Source: Chrysomallon squamiferum | Taxonomy: Eukaryota > Mollusca > Gastropoda > Neomphalida > Peltospiridae | Reading direction: 5' to 3' | Assembly: GCA_012295275.1 (NCBI GenBank) | Contig: CM022667.1 | Span: 3,013,001 to 3,077,000 of the forward strand | DNA length: 64,000 bases | Shown here: one piece after another, positions 11,291 through 25,436 of the stretch | How the letters are laid out: every line of letters starts with the position of its first letter | Numbering within the stretch: position 1 is the first letter of the stretch | Position numbers and translations under genes: made by a program | Notes under the pieces: model-generated | The model's input: the letters and a program-made list of their open reading frames with translations, nothing else | The model's database searches: none | Told to the model about the DNA's origin: nothing

Positions 11291-14200
11291 ATATAATTAC
11301 AATGAAAATCCTTGAACAGTGAAAAATAAAAAAACTGCTTTCAATGATATTAATGCTTGTTCTGGTCTGTAATACAAAAAGTAACCAAAATATAGATTTT
11401 AAGTATAATGAAGAAATGAGAGAGATAAACCAAACTTCTTTATTAATCTGTTTAGATAAACTACATCTCTTATTGCCATTCTTCTTTTGGAGCACTAATC
11501 GGAACTGGAAATAGGGAAAATAATCAACTAACCACTACTGATCTAATCTTACACCAGACAAGGACAGTCACAACTACAGCTCTGTGTTTATCTCATTTGA
11601 AATATTTTTTCTATGAAATAATACCTGCTATCTTACATAAACTAGTATTCGAAATATAAAAAAGTAAATTGTTTGTCAAGGTGACACTGAAATTCAATAT
11701 TAAGAAGAAAAGAACTTGAAATGTCCTACTTACTGTGTTTAAAAATAACAGATAGGCTTCTTTTGGTACATCCTTTTTCAGAGATCTTGCCTGAAGTTAA
11801 TAATAATAATAATAATATCAGTAGTAGTATTAGTAATAGTTAAAGTAAGTGTAGTAGTAGTAGTAGTAGTAACAACAAAATAAGTAATAATAGTAGCTGT
11901 AGTAGCAGTAGTAATAATAATAACATTAATAATAATAAATTTTGACTGTTATCCACAGTTAAATATGTAGATAAAAAATAATAATAATAATAAAACAAAT
12001 ATAAAAAAAAAATAATAATGAATAACCGACAAAGAACAACTACAAAAACCTGGATGACTATATCAGGACTGGGAATTGAATGCAGCATATGCCATATAAC
12101 GTTTGACTTATTTTGAGTATCTTCATCTATTAGCATTAAAACTTTACACTAGAATGTAATTAAGTAGGTACTGGGAATTTAATGCTTTACTAGATATATT
12201 TTGGGGACCATCAAGCATATAATCAAGGATAGAAATTATATTACTGAGAGTAGATTCAAATAAAGTGTTGTTCTAGAAGTAAATCAGTTACTGCATTTGA
12301 AAAGCTGATGTTACTTACTGTCCGGAGATGTGTTTGAGCTGTACAAGCGATGTCATACACAACATCCTGTAACTGACTAAGATTCTTTTGTCTAACCACA
12401 TCTTCTTGAGAAACTTTATACTATAAAAAAAATAAAAAAAATATTTTAAATATTTTAAAACAAAAATCACAAAAATATCAGAGATATGTAGGTCCTAGTT
12501 ACTGACATAAAAAAAAAAATGTTTAATTCATTATCCAAATATAAAACAATTAATTATATCTCTTTTAAAATAATCAGCAACTAACTTGTATTATGTGAAA
12601 AACCGACAGGAAAAGAATGTATATTTTATATATATATTTTAAAATTTACCTTCACTAACAGATCCATTGGAAGGTGGACTCTCTGCTTACTTGCATGATA
12701 AGGTGTAGCTCTCAACAGAGTTACCAGCCCCTGACATTTTCCAATATGGCTGCCTGCATGATCAGCATGAACATTCTGAATACCTTAAATTAAGAAATAC
12801 TGTTATTCTCCACCGCCAGATCAAAACATAAAAATTTAAAAATAGTATTAATAAAATTAAGAATTTACAATAAATTAAGAAAACTAATATTTTCAATATA
12901 AATAAAACAGACAGAAAAATACTTATGTCAGCATTTCTAAAGTAATTAGAATTCAATTTCTGAATTTCTTTTTCTGAAATTTCATAAAGATTATTTTCTT
13001 TGCCCATGGCTTGTTTATCAAAATGGTGTTTGTTCTCTATCTATGTGTAAACATAAACAAAAACTCTACAGGTGCTAATTAATTAAAAAAAAATCAAATA
13101 ATGTTGGCATCTGGCATTTGTATAATTATATTATGCAAGGGGAGTATTCATAAGCAATAAGAGATCAGTTATATAATATATTAACAATAAATAAACAGGA
13201 AAAGTCATCAGGCTGTGATAAACCAATTACATGATACTGGTTAGAGCAGAAATTTAGATGTGTGTACATTGAGAAGACTTGATCCGGTGACCTCAACGTC
13301 TCTAATTTCCCAGTTGGTAATGATAATGTAACATGATGTACAAACCTAGACACTGAAGGAGGAGATACGTCAGTGAGCTGTTTGTGTTTTCTCCGTATTC
13401 TTCTATCTGCTTCACGTTTTTAAATGGTCTGTCATGTATGTGTTCAGCCTGCAATAAGTAAATAAATAAACAAACAAACAAACAAACAAACAAACAAACA
13501 AACAAACAAACAAATAAATAAGTAAGTAAAAATAAATAAATAAATAAGTAAATAAGTAAAAATAAATAAATAAATAATGATAAATAAATAAATATAAAGT
13601 AAATATATAAATAAATGTAAAATAAATAAATAGACAGATAGATAGATAGATAGATAGATAGACAGATAAGAAATTAAATTACAATAAATATGTAAATATA
13701 CAGACCACATATCACTATTCTGAAATATGCAAAACGATCATATTCTGAATAATTATTCAAACCAAACGTAAAATTCTTAATGAATCTTCGGCTGTTTATC
13801 CAATGAATGTCTCGTATTCAAAACTCATATATTAATAATAATTATTCAAAAATTAAAATGTATAACTCACTCTGGAACTGAGAATCCGAGTTAACCAGTT
13901 CTTCGACAGTTTGAAATGTTGAACAGCCTACAACAACACAGAAATCAACACCCATAAATACAAAAAAATGTATTAAAATTGTGTGAGTGTGTGTGTGTGT
14001 GTGTGTGTATTTAATTATGTTTATATATTGTAAAGAAAAATATAAATTTCCAATAAAACAATTCTTTTATGCACTTCATATATTGTAAAAGGAATATTAT
14101 AACTGAAATATAATTCATGAATATACCATAATCAGTTTCCATTTTAGTCAACAGTCTATAACCGATGAATTAAAACTTGTGGTTTGTTCTGTCTGTTAAA

Positions 14201-17200
14201 AAGTACATTATAATTTTTTTTTCCGATTTTTTATTTGTAATAATCTGCTGTTGTACAAAATAGCTAATTTTTCTACAATGTAAAAATCAGAAAAATCATT
14301 TAACTGATGAATAAAATATTCATTTATACATATTATTATTACCATACACAAATAAAATTAATTTATGGTAAAAACAAAACATTGATTTTTTGGTTCTTTT
14401 AAGATTTTGTAAAACAAATTAAAGAGACAATAAATAAAATTAATTTATGGTGAAAAAAAAACATGGATATTTGTTCTTTTAAGATTCTGTAGAACAAATT
14501 AAATTGAAAATTAAAAATATTAATACTTACACCTGCCAGTTCTAAAGCTACAGGAGTCTGTGGTGGAGTTTTCTGTTAAAGAAAAATCAATCATGAGAAA
14601 ATCATTTAAATACATTTCATAAATATTAATTATTATAAAGTTTGTGAAATCCTATTTTCATATATTATGTAAATGTAAGTATGTGTATTTGTCTCTGTGT
14701 GCGTGTGTGTATGTGTATAATTTCTGGAAAATACAGAAAATAGGATAACATGTCATTCACTCAGAAAACTGGCAATGCAAGTAGATCATCCTCTTACTGC
14801 AATCAGCTTAAAATTTAATAAGAACCCAACAAATATCGACATACATACATACATATATGTTTAAACGCACACAAACACAATCATAGAGAACTGTTATTTT
14901 GATTACCTTGTAAATCTGTTCTATGCTGTCTTTCCAAAACTGCATTTTCATCAGCCCTCGATTAGCATCTGTTACAGTATCTCTAATCTTCAAAAAAAAA
15001 AAAAAATAATAATAATAATAACAACAACAATAATACTAACAACAACAACAGCTGAATAATATCATGTGTTGTTAAAAAAAAAAAAAAAATTGGCTAACTG
15101 CAAGATTACCAGTAACAGCAACCACACCAATACATACATAAGTTTTAACAAAATGTGCATTATATTTATACCCTCAAAAAAAAAAAAAAAAAAAAGATAA
15201 TAATAATAATAATAATAATCATAAAGTAAAAAATAATAAATGCTACAAAATTAAACAATCAGTGACATGAATTTTGTTTTATTATTTAGTGTTCTTCTGT
15301 TTATTATTTTACTTTTGAAAAAAGAAAATATTTATATTTAAATAAATGACAAAGTAGAAAATATCTGATTGTACTATTACTAATGTAAAAATTACCATTA
15401 TATTATGCTTTCATATTTTCTTTTTGTATTTAAAAAAAATTTAAATGTACTTTTAATTATTTTTTAAAAAATTAAAAATTATAAACAAATGCCAGCATAA
15501 AAGTACAGTTACCTTTATGAGTGCAGAACCTAGTTAATGTCAACAACCTGTTTAAAGTGCTCAGGTACACAGATCAATTTTCAGTTGGTTGTTTTCAAAA
15601 TTCCTGGCATGCATAATTGCACATAGTACCCAAAGTTAGTTCATTGACTCCAAAGAACATTGAACTCATTTGTCATAATTGTAATAAGTAGACAAAATGT
15701 GTGTAAACATGAAAAATATATATATATTAAAAAATATAAATTTTTATTTTTGAGATTCCGTAATGACAAAGGCAAATTTTTAATTTTTAATTTTTTTAGA
15801 AGGCATTAAATGCTGGTTCATAAGAAAATATATAAATATGAAAAAAAAAACCTAAAGAAATTGTAAACTATTGAAAATAAGAATTGCATTATGACTAAAA
15901 AGAATTTTATATTTTATTTTTTGTAATTATTATTCATCTTCTTGACCTATGCAATAACCATTATCAAATTAAGTACCTTAGTTAGAATTACAATATTATC
16001 ACAATATTATCATTTGTAATTTCTAATTCCATATACAAATCCATAATTAAAATTTATTATCTGATTTTTTTAAATACTAATATTAGATTTTGCAATAATT
16101 TAGACAAATGATATTATTATAAATTATATTTTTTAAACTGTCTGGGTCATATATATATATATATTTTAAACTGTCTAATATTATATATATATATATATAT
16201 AATTAAAATTCAACAATTAATAATACAACTATAAAAAACAATTAATGTGAATTATATAGTTACCTTATGCCAGTGAAATTAAAGATATCTATTGTAAAAC
16301 CTTTTTATTATTAATTAATATTTATGCTAAATAAATTATCTTTAATGACAACTTAATTTTAATTATTTTCTGCAAGTGATCGCTAACTTTTGACATTCAT
16401 ATTCTTACAAGAGAGGAAATCATAAACCACAACCCGTGATAAACCATTTTAGAGCAATGGTTGTATTGGGAAATAACAGAACACATGGGTGTGACAAGGA
16501 GTGTCTTGCACTGAGCTATATTTGTCTCTCATTCTGAGATTAATGAATGTTCTCTAACAAAACGTACCAGGGCTAATTCTACGTTGAAAGCCCGAAGAGC
16601 AAAGGCTGCCCTCTGAACAGTTCCAGACAACAGCAGAGTGCATAAGTAATTCTCATAGTCATTGTTCCTATATAAAAAAAAAAAAAAAATAATAATAATT
16701 TAAACATAAAATGTAATTGAATGTAAATGCAGAATGGGGAAGTAAATTAATGTAATGTGTTTATACTAGTTAAATATAAATTAATTAATTAAAAACTAGA
16801 TTAACTTATTTTTATTTATTTATTTATTTATTTTTATTTTTATTTTTGTTTTTATTTTTATTTTTATTTTTATTTTTATTTTTATTTTTATTTTTATTTT
16901 TATTTTTACAATTTCCTTTTGTAAATAATCTGTTAATATATAATAAAAATAATAAACATACTAATAAATTTATTTTATTGCATTTTTAATTATCTAAGTG
17001 CACTAAATATTGGTCAGAATTTATATTAATAATAATGATATCACCAATATACTTTTTTTATATTAATATATACAAATGTGAACTTTTGCACTGTCACATG
17101 GAACTGATAATCAGAATTAAAAACTAATACACCGATATACGACAAAACAAGGTCAAGGTTAAAAAATGTCGGCTTACTTAACTAAGTTAATACAATATTC

Positions 17201-17341
17201 AGCATTGGAGAGCGACTTGGATTTAGCGCTGTGCTGTATCAGTCTTTTATTTACACATCTGGATTTTCTTAACAGAACAACAGAAGCGGACTGTCTTTGA
17301 CAGTGATAAAAAGCTCGAACACAACACCAAGTACTAGCCAT
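11007..17341 (-). CDS. NDUFAF6: NADH dehydrogenase (complex I) assembly factor 6
   Basis: Ten exons in order: 17178-17341, 16568-16667, 14907-14987, 14531-14572, 13871-13927, 13346-13448, 12650-12783, 12319-12420, 11734-11790, 11007-11135. All junctions keep frame and the total is 323 codons including TAG, close to the human length of about 333 residues. The family has a phytoene/squalene-synthase-like fold but serves in mitochondria as an assembly factor for complex I, needed for ND1. Family signatures in order are [33 protein letters not shown], a segment ending [43 protein letters not shown] and a Phe/His/Pro-rich C-terminus. The N-terminus is basic and Ser/Cys-rich, consistent with mitochondrial import. 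The acceptor at 12783 is AAG|G; a CAG slightly downstream would break the frame. The ATG at 17339-17341 is the first in the exon frame. Confidence 0.94.
13452..13676. repeat. (AAAC)n, (AAAT)n and (GATA)n tetranucleotide cluster
   Basis: Three kinds of tetranucleotide run follow one another in an NDUFAF6 intron, starting just past the acceptor of the 13346-13448 exon. Confidence 0.95.
14350..14510. repeat. Two-copy tandem repeat, unit about 82 bases
   Basis: Two copies begin with the shared phrase AATAAAATTAATTTATGG (14351 and 14433) and end with TTCTTTTAAGATT(T/C)TGTA(A/G)AACAAATTAAA. They lie in the NDUFAF6 intron beside the 14531-14572 exon and differ at a few positions. Confidence 0.85.
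16803..16908. repeat. (TTTTTA)n / (TTTA)n hexanucleotide tract
   Basis: About 100 bases of TTTTTA units with a shorter TTTA run at the left, in the first NDUFAF6 intron. Confidence 0.95.
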
Positions 17342-17738
17342 GTTAAAATAACTGTTGCGAGAGACCTCTTTATTCTTTGCTAGTGTGTTCCTCCACTCAA
17401 AAAAAAAGAAACGAACCTAGAGTTAAATAAATAAAAGTAATTTTAAACTAATTATTATCTTCATATTATTACTTCAGTAACATTAATAATTTAAAATTTT
17501 AAAATATTTTTTCTCAAACAGATATGTGCATGCATATGTATGAATATGTGTATAAAAGGATATGTAGATATGTATATATATATATATATCAGTATGATTT
17601 GTTATTACTTTTATTTTTATTTATTTATTTATCGTCTTCTTTTATTTTAGTATATTTTGATGGTGAAGAATTGTGCGTTATGTTCATCAATGAAAGAGAA
17701 TCAGATGCACTCTCTTTTTTATTTGTTTTTTAGTTCAA

Positions 17739-17794
<56 letters not shown>

Positions 17795-18003
17795 AGACAT
17801 TGATGAGTGTATTTCATTGATATACTAGATATTACGATTCAAATATAATTTCACTCATTTCCAAATACATTTTCTTATATATTGGAAATTGTTAAAAGTG
17901 GTAAAAGATATACACGTGATGATGAATAACTTTAAATTATATAAATATATAAATATAAACATCTCTCTCTTTTCTTTCTCCAGCTTTCTCTCATTGTTAT
18001 CTC

Positions 18004-18066
<63 letters not shown>

Positions 18067-18580
18067 CTTTTTCTTGTTTTATCTATCGGTCTCTCAGTAA
18101 CGCGCAAGTAACTTTATGTTTTTATACATAAAAAAAAAACAACAAAAAAAAAAAACGTCACTTGTGAGAATCACAACAACAAAAAAAATTTATGATAAGG
18201 CTTTAGTCTCTTTTATGATTACGGCATCATTAATGTTGATCGGTCAAGTACAAATTTTATCTGACCAGACAGTAGGCTGTTGTTAATGTGCAGTAAGAAA
18301 ACGTGATTCTCAAATTACTGTTAATGTTTTTGTCAGGTTCCACTACTTCTATTACAATTTATAAAATCTCGGCTGTATGTGTGAATCATAATCTACTGTT
18401 TAAGAACAGAAAACACAAATGTTTCTGTGACCATATTTGGGTTGAGTATGTTATTAACTACTTGAATTTGTAAAGAAAATAATCATTATATGTTTGCTAT
18501 TGTGATAAGGTGTGATATGTTTATCCTGCTTAGAATTAGGTTAATAAAGTTATTTAAATTATGCTAATACAAATTCATAA

Positions 18581-18581
18581 G

Positions 18582-18662
<81 letters not shown>

Positions 18663-18888
18663 GAAAGTTTGGACAAAGAAAGAAGGAAGAATTATGAGAT
18701 AAATTTTAAAATAATATTATTTACATTGTGTGTATGTGTGTATGTGTACATATACACACATATATATATACACACACACACATAAACACATGTACATGCA
18801 TACGCAATCACACATACACAAACAATTAAAAAAATAATAAAACCCTACAATTGTGTTTGTTCTGAATAAAGATGAGACAGTGAGATAA

Positions 18889-18961
<73 letters not shown>
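18581..18961. repeat. Pair of (CA)n-(GA)n compound microsatellites
   Basis: Two near-copies, at about 18581-18657 and 18887-18961, each go from a short CA run into a long GA run of more than 55 bases in the same orientation. Between them lie alternating GT/CA/TA repeats. Confidence 0.95.
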
Positions 18962-18963
<2 letters not shown>

Positions 18964-19902
18964 TGGCGTACACAGAAAATTTCAAAGAAACCATGCAAAG
19001 TAGGGATGAAAGTGAATTCTATAATCAGCCATTCTTTCATTTTCAAGATTTCAAAAAAAAAAAAAAAAAAAAAAAGAGAAAATTTTATCTTTTCGTGGGA
19101 CTTAACTATCTGTCTGAAAATGTTAACAGATGCTTTAGAAAGGAATGCTGTCAATTTTTAACAAAGAAACAAGCCGGCGAAAAGTGATGAACGAATTCCT
19201 TTATTTACAAAGTACATTCGTGTTACTGAACTACTGGTTTCACGGGTCAATACAAAGCAACACACAATGATACTTGAAAAGCGATACGCCTTGTTCGAGT
19301 AAACAGTTATTAAATATGAACTGAATGTGAATAACAAATTATTGACGGCGCTCTGTGATACGCGTGACGTCAAACTGAGAAGCGGGATGACGTGATGAAC
19401 ATCATACGCGGATCAAATTGAGGGAAAATACCCATCAAAGCCCTTTATTCCTGTTCCTTTTTTTTTTTTCTTTTTTTCTTAATTTTATATAATTTTATTT
19501 AATTTTTCGGTTTTCTTTCTTTTTTCTTTCATTCCTTATTTTTTAATAATACTTTTACTATTATTTATTTACGTTTTATTTAGTTACTTTTTGTTATTGT
19601 CCGATCGATTTTCTTTTTTTTTTTTTTTTTTTTCTTTTTTTTTTTTTTTTCTTTCTTCTTGAAAGTTAATATAGCCATATAATACATACTTTTATTTTTC
19701 TTTTTTTAATTATTGAACATGTTCATAGTTACGTCTGGTTGTGTGATCTGATCTAAATGTAAAACACGGGTAAAATGGGTTAGAATCAAGAAATACGTTG
19801 AAATGTTAATGGATCTAATTGTAAAATTAAATTCAGGCAATGGGTATTATTATTATTGTTGTTGTTTTTGATGATGATGTTTAGAAGAAATATACATGAC
19901 GT

Positions 19903-20040
<138 letters not shown>

Positions 20041-20705
20041 AATGTTTTAGTTAATAGAATAGTTACAGCCACACTGACCCTATATTATTATGTTTAATAT
20101 ATATGAACCTTGGCGTGGCAACAGAAATCAGTTTTTTACATCAGTGTATGTCAGACGATCACAATAACAAAGTTAATACGGCTTTAGTGATTAAGTTGTG
20201 TGTGTTTGAGCATAATCTAGGTAAAGTAATAATCACCAAAGATGTCAAAGTCATTAACTTATTTATTATTTTTATTTATTTAGTTATTATTATTGTTGTT
20301 GTTTTTGTTATTATTTTCACAGATTTATAATGTCTTAAAATATGACATGTACTTCAGTTAGTATTTGTTACTGTCCGTTCATCCTATTAAGTAACATACA
20401 CGATATATCGTATTCTATTTAAACTTTATACTTTTCATGTTAGCTTGAATTGTTTGCACACATGAACATAAGCGATCGAATGTGCAGGAATAAAACAGAA
20501 ACAAAAAATACCCGAGGACAATTTCCTTTTGAATTCCGTGCACTGTATGGCACATTGGTATTTACTTTGGCATTAACTCAGATTTGTCCACTCACTTCCG
20601 AAATATAAAAATAAAAATAGCCTAAGTAAAATAGAAAGAAGTATTTATTTATAAAATGGTAAGCATAGAGGACAATAATATTTTGATGAAAAAAAATAAT
20701 AAAAA

Positions 20706-20738
<33 letters not shown>

Positions 20739-20879
20739 TAATAAAATTAAATAAATGTTAAATAACGGTAGAGAGAAATTATAAAAGAAAATAAGAAAGA
20801 TGAAGAAAAAATAAACAAAATAAAAAAAAAAAAAATAATAATAAAAATAAAAATAAAATAAAAATAAAAGTAACCAAAG

Positions 20880-20939
<60 letters not shown>

Positions 20940-21831
20940 TAAATAAAGATTAAAAGATCATAATAATAATAAAAAAAAAATAATAAAAATGATAATAAGA
21001 AAGAGAAGACGAAGGACGGAATGGAAATCGTAACAAAAAATACAGATCATGTTTTATCATTTTGTCCTTGAGAAATGCATGTCTTGTTCTTTCATATATA
21101 TTTTTAAAAGTTAAAAGGACAACGTGATTTTTTTATCTTGAGGTGGTAATTATAATCCAAACACCTGTATCTCGCAAGAACGTGACAGGAAGCTAGTCTT
21201 CTGTGAGATAATTCCTTAGAAACTGTGTCCTTAAAGCCATTCACTGATCACGTGATTGCTGACGGGAGATTTGTGACCTCCAACAAAGTATGTCAAGTTA
21301 ACGCGCGACTCCAGTATGGCGACGTAAACAGGTGTTTGAAACATTTCATGCGAGAAGCGGTGCTTACTTGTTTGATCTTGCATTTTCTGCATAAATAAAC
21401 GTATTTATAGATAAATAGTTTTGATAATATTTTTTTGAGTATATATTTGTGCGAGAGTCACAGACCAAATAGTATTGCATCACAGTGCAGACGAACTACT
21501 AATAAAAGTAAATATATGTGCGAGACGGAGACAGAAACAGGATCGCGTCACAGTGCGCAGTGTGTGTGCGTGCGTGCGAGAGAGACACACACACAGCAAA
21601 CGTAAAAACAATAAAAATGTGTATCAGAGAGAGAGAGAACAGGATTTTGTCAGTGCAGAAGCACAAATAATAAAAATAAAACTAACGTGTCACATATATA
21701 AAATTACTGTCGTTTTTAAAGATATCTTGAAAGTGACGTTGATAAATTATCTCTCATCTTCCTGACATTTATAAATTATATTTATGTTTTTATTCCATAT
21801 CTTTTTATATATATATATATTTATATATAAA

Positions 21832-21862
<31 letters not shown>

Positions 21863-22648
21863 ATATATATCATCCAGTGGGTCCAGATTTAACGACAGCG
21901 AGACATCAACAATCGGATCAGCACTTCTTTACCTTGACCTGTTCATTAACCCTGAACTGTTTATTACGATTTTATTTACGTCTTTGAAATCTGGTAACAG
22001 AACAACCAACTGTTTGTGAAGACGATATAGTAAGATATTACGTAACCATTTCATATTTCATATTACAATACAGGGTTTTGTTAAGCATGCCTGTCAAAGA
22101 GATTAAGTTAATCTCTGCATAAATTGTAAACTACCTGCTGAAATATGTCATGGTCGGAGATAAAATAATTTATAATAAATTCATTGTGAAATGTATCTGG
22201 TAATTTATTTAATAAAAAAATTAACAGTAACCGCACCTGGGCCATATATATATATATATATAAAAAAAAAAAGGTAAAAAGAAGAAGAAAAAAAATATAA
22301 TAGCAATCTGTATTGCGTCATCCATACGGAAAATATTAAAAACAAATTAGTCATCGTGAAAATGCAATGAATACTACTTCAGATATTATTATTATTGTTA
22401 TTTCTATTATTTATTTATTTGTTTAGTTAGTTAGTGAGTTAGTTATTTTAAGAACATCAGTAAAACAAACATAATAAATATTCAATATTTCTTTTTATTT
22501 AAGCAATACATAATTATTTTAAATCAATTAAAAATAAATAGATGACAATACAACATACTAATTATCAACATTTTTATTTTTCTTCATTTTTTTTGTTTCG
22601 TTGCTTTTTTAAAAAAAAATACATTTTACAATTAAATTTCCCCAAAAG

Positions 22649-22680
<32 letters not shown>

Positions 22681-25173
22681 AAGATTTTTCTTGGCTTTGG
22701 AAAGAGCAAACATTTTGTTTACCATTATAAAATGAAACTTTAAACATTCTCAAGTTACTAACAAAAATACTCCTCATGATGACAATGCTGTTACTAAGAC
22801 GTATTTTGTAGCTAGTTTGAAAAACTACAAAAGGTTAATTGTTACAGTAATTTCAGCAGGCGCCTCCATAGCCCTCACGAGAGTGTTGTGTATGTTGTAC
22901 TATTATACTGAGTGGCATAAATTTCACGACAATATTTGAAACGTTTTTTTCATTTTTCTTTATAGTACAAATTTTGTAACTTGAGACTGATTTTATCTGG
23001 ACATCGCGTTTAATATCACAGTTGAACAACTTCAAAAAGGCTTTATTTAAAATAAAACACCAAAACACTAACAGATATTATTCATAAAGAAATCAGTGAT
23101 ACAACAAAGCCAAAGAAAAGAGTGGTGTGTTTTAAACAGAAAACGCCAAAAGAAAAATTTTAAATAAATTCTTGTATATTTGTATCTATATATATATATT
23201 TTTTTTTTTTTTCACAACAGACCCGTGAAACCATTCTTGATTGTCTGTTACGATTGGCTAATATTATTGTCTTTTTTTCTTTTTTCTTATATTATTTTTA
23301 TTATTATTTTTTTTTAATTTGTTTTAAAACTCCCAGCCAGTAACTTGAACATTTTTTGGAAAAAATACATATTAATAACCTTTCCTCTGTGTAACACCAT
23401 TTATGATTCTGGCTTAAATAAAATTATTAAATAATAATAAAAAAAGAATCACAAAAATCTGACAAGCTCTCGCTCTTCCATTTCTTTGAAATGGACTTCA
23501 TCATAAGATCGCCCTCACTCACAAAATTAGGAACATGAACAGTTAAGATGAGAATAAAAGTGATGAGATATCTACAAGATGAATAGAAATAGAAAAAAAA
23601 CAACAAAAAAACACAAATTGTCTCTATCGCAACAACGATTTATCATTGTTTCTCTCTTTCTTTTTTTTTTTTTTCTTTTTCTTAAACTCATTTTTAAAAA
23701 AGAAAGAAGGGAAAAAAAACATCTATCGTTTTGAGTACTGGCTGGAACAGAATAAAATTCCAACTGACTGAACAAGCTGAAGTCTCTTTAAAGAACTCAA
23801 CATTTCACAGAAATAATCAAAAGAAACAGACGAAAACAAATTATTTTGAATATAACATATAGTCCCAACACACGCATCTATCATAAATAATTTAAAGACA
23901 ATAGCTAATTATCTTTTTAAAAAAAAAGAGTAATAAAAAATTTAAATAAAAAAAATGAAACCACACAGTACACCATATAGTTGTCAGGTAACTTGCCTTC
24001 TTTCGCGTATGAATACATCGTAAACAATACTGTATTAAAACGTAAAGCTCGAAAAATTATGATTTACCTTTTGCTTTAGTATTTTTCTCTTTAAATATTA
24101 TTCTATTAAAATAAACAACAAAACAGTTACATCAATCATGTTGTTCTTTTCAGTTTGTTTTCTTTTACATTTTTCTTACAAATCGTAAAACGAATTTAAC
24201 AAAATATTTAATTGTTCGACATTTAATTTCTGAACATTTAAAAAAGTGACAAAAAAAAAGAAAAAAAGAAAAAAAAAAAAAAAATTAAAGGAATACCGTA
24301 ATAAAGAATATAACACAATAAAAAAAAAAAAAAAGTGACTTATTCCATCATTAAAATAAAAAATAACATGGCTTTATATACATCTACGATTGTTTGCGAA
24401 TAAATGAACGAGAATCAGAATGTCACAAGTATTTTTGTTTTGCTGTCACAGTCAAAAATATGTGCGCTTTGTTGTTAGAAATACCCAAGCATAAATGTCG
24501 TGGGCAAGGAAATGTTGTGCTAGACAGGATTAAAACGAAATGAAAAAACGAAAGCAAGTAAAGAAAATGAATTTCCAACGAAATTAATTGTTTACCATCG
24601 CGTAATCTTTAATAAGTGAAATTTTTAAAACGTTACCTAATTCGTTTGTTATTTTTTAAAATGGTCACGAAACAGTGAGTTGTTAATTAACATTTTTAAT
24701 TTAAATTATATCTTAGTTAAATTAATAAGTTAATTAATTTATAAGTTACTCTCTTCTGATCGCACTTTTAATAATACCCACGACATACTTAATATTTTTA
24801 ACTTCTTGAATATGCAACAAATAATATTAGCTCTTAATATATGATATTCTTAAAATATACCTTCTTCCATTCGAAAATGTTTAATTAAAAAAATAATATA
24901 TTAGTATATAAATAAGTAAATAAATCTTTTAAAATGCTTTCCCTTCTCAAACTGCAAACATATTTAAGCAACTCATAAAAATATACAATAATCCCATCCA
25001 TCAGAATAATAATAATAAAAAAAAACACAAAAAAAACACATTAATTCATTAAAAAAAAAAATTAAAAAATAATAAAAAAATTAACATAAGAATACCAAAA
25101 TGTACCGGTTGTTCCATATTTTAAAAAAAAAAAAGAAAAAAAAAGGATCAAAGATATTTACAGTCACAGTCAT

Positions 25174-25405
25174 TTAAACAGACGAATCTCGCACGGACTT
25201 GGGCGGTTTAAGAAATCCAATCCGACGTAGATATCTGACAATAAAGGGTGTGGCAGTTAAGGTGATTCCAATTCGAACAGGGGCAAACACTTTGTGCACT
25301 GCATAGGCTACTACAAAAGTACCAGCACCAGCCGCTAGTTTCGACTGGAGGAAAGTTTCGGCCACGCCCACTTTCTGCATCATTCCCACCACATCAATCC
25401 CGCTG

Positions 25406-25436
<31 letters not shown>

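Noticed and set aside
13444-13710. Leu/Tyr/Ile/Phe-rich minus-strand frame
   Set aside because: It is a translation of (AAAC)n, (AAAT)n and (GATA)n repeats inside an NDUFAF6 intron.
18717-19154. 145-codon minus-strand frame
   Set aside because: It runs through (AG)n, (CA)n and poly-A tracts and gives Leu-Ser and Cys-Val repeats only.
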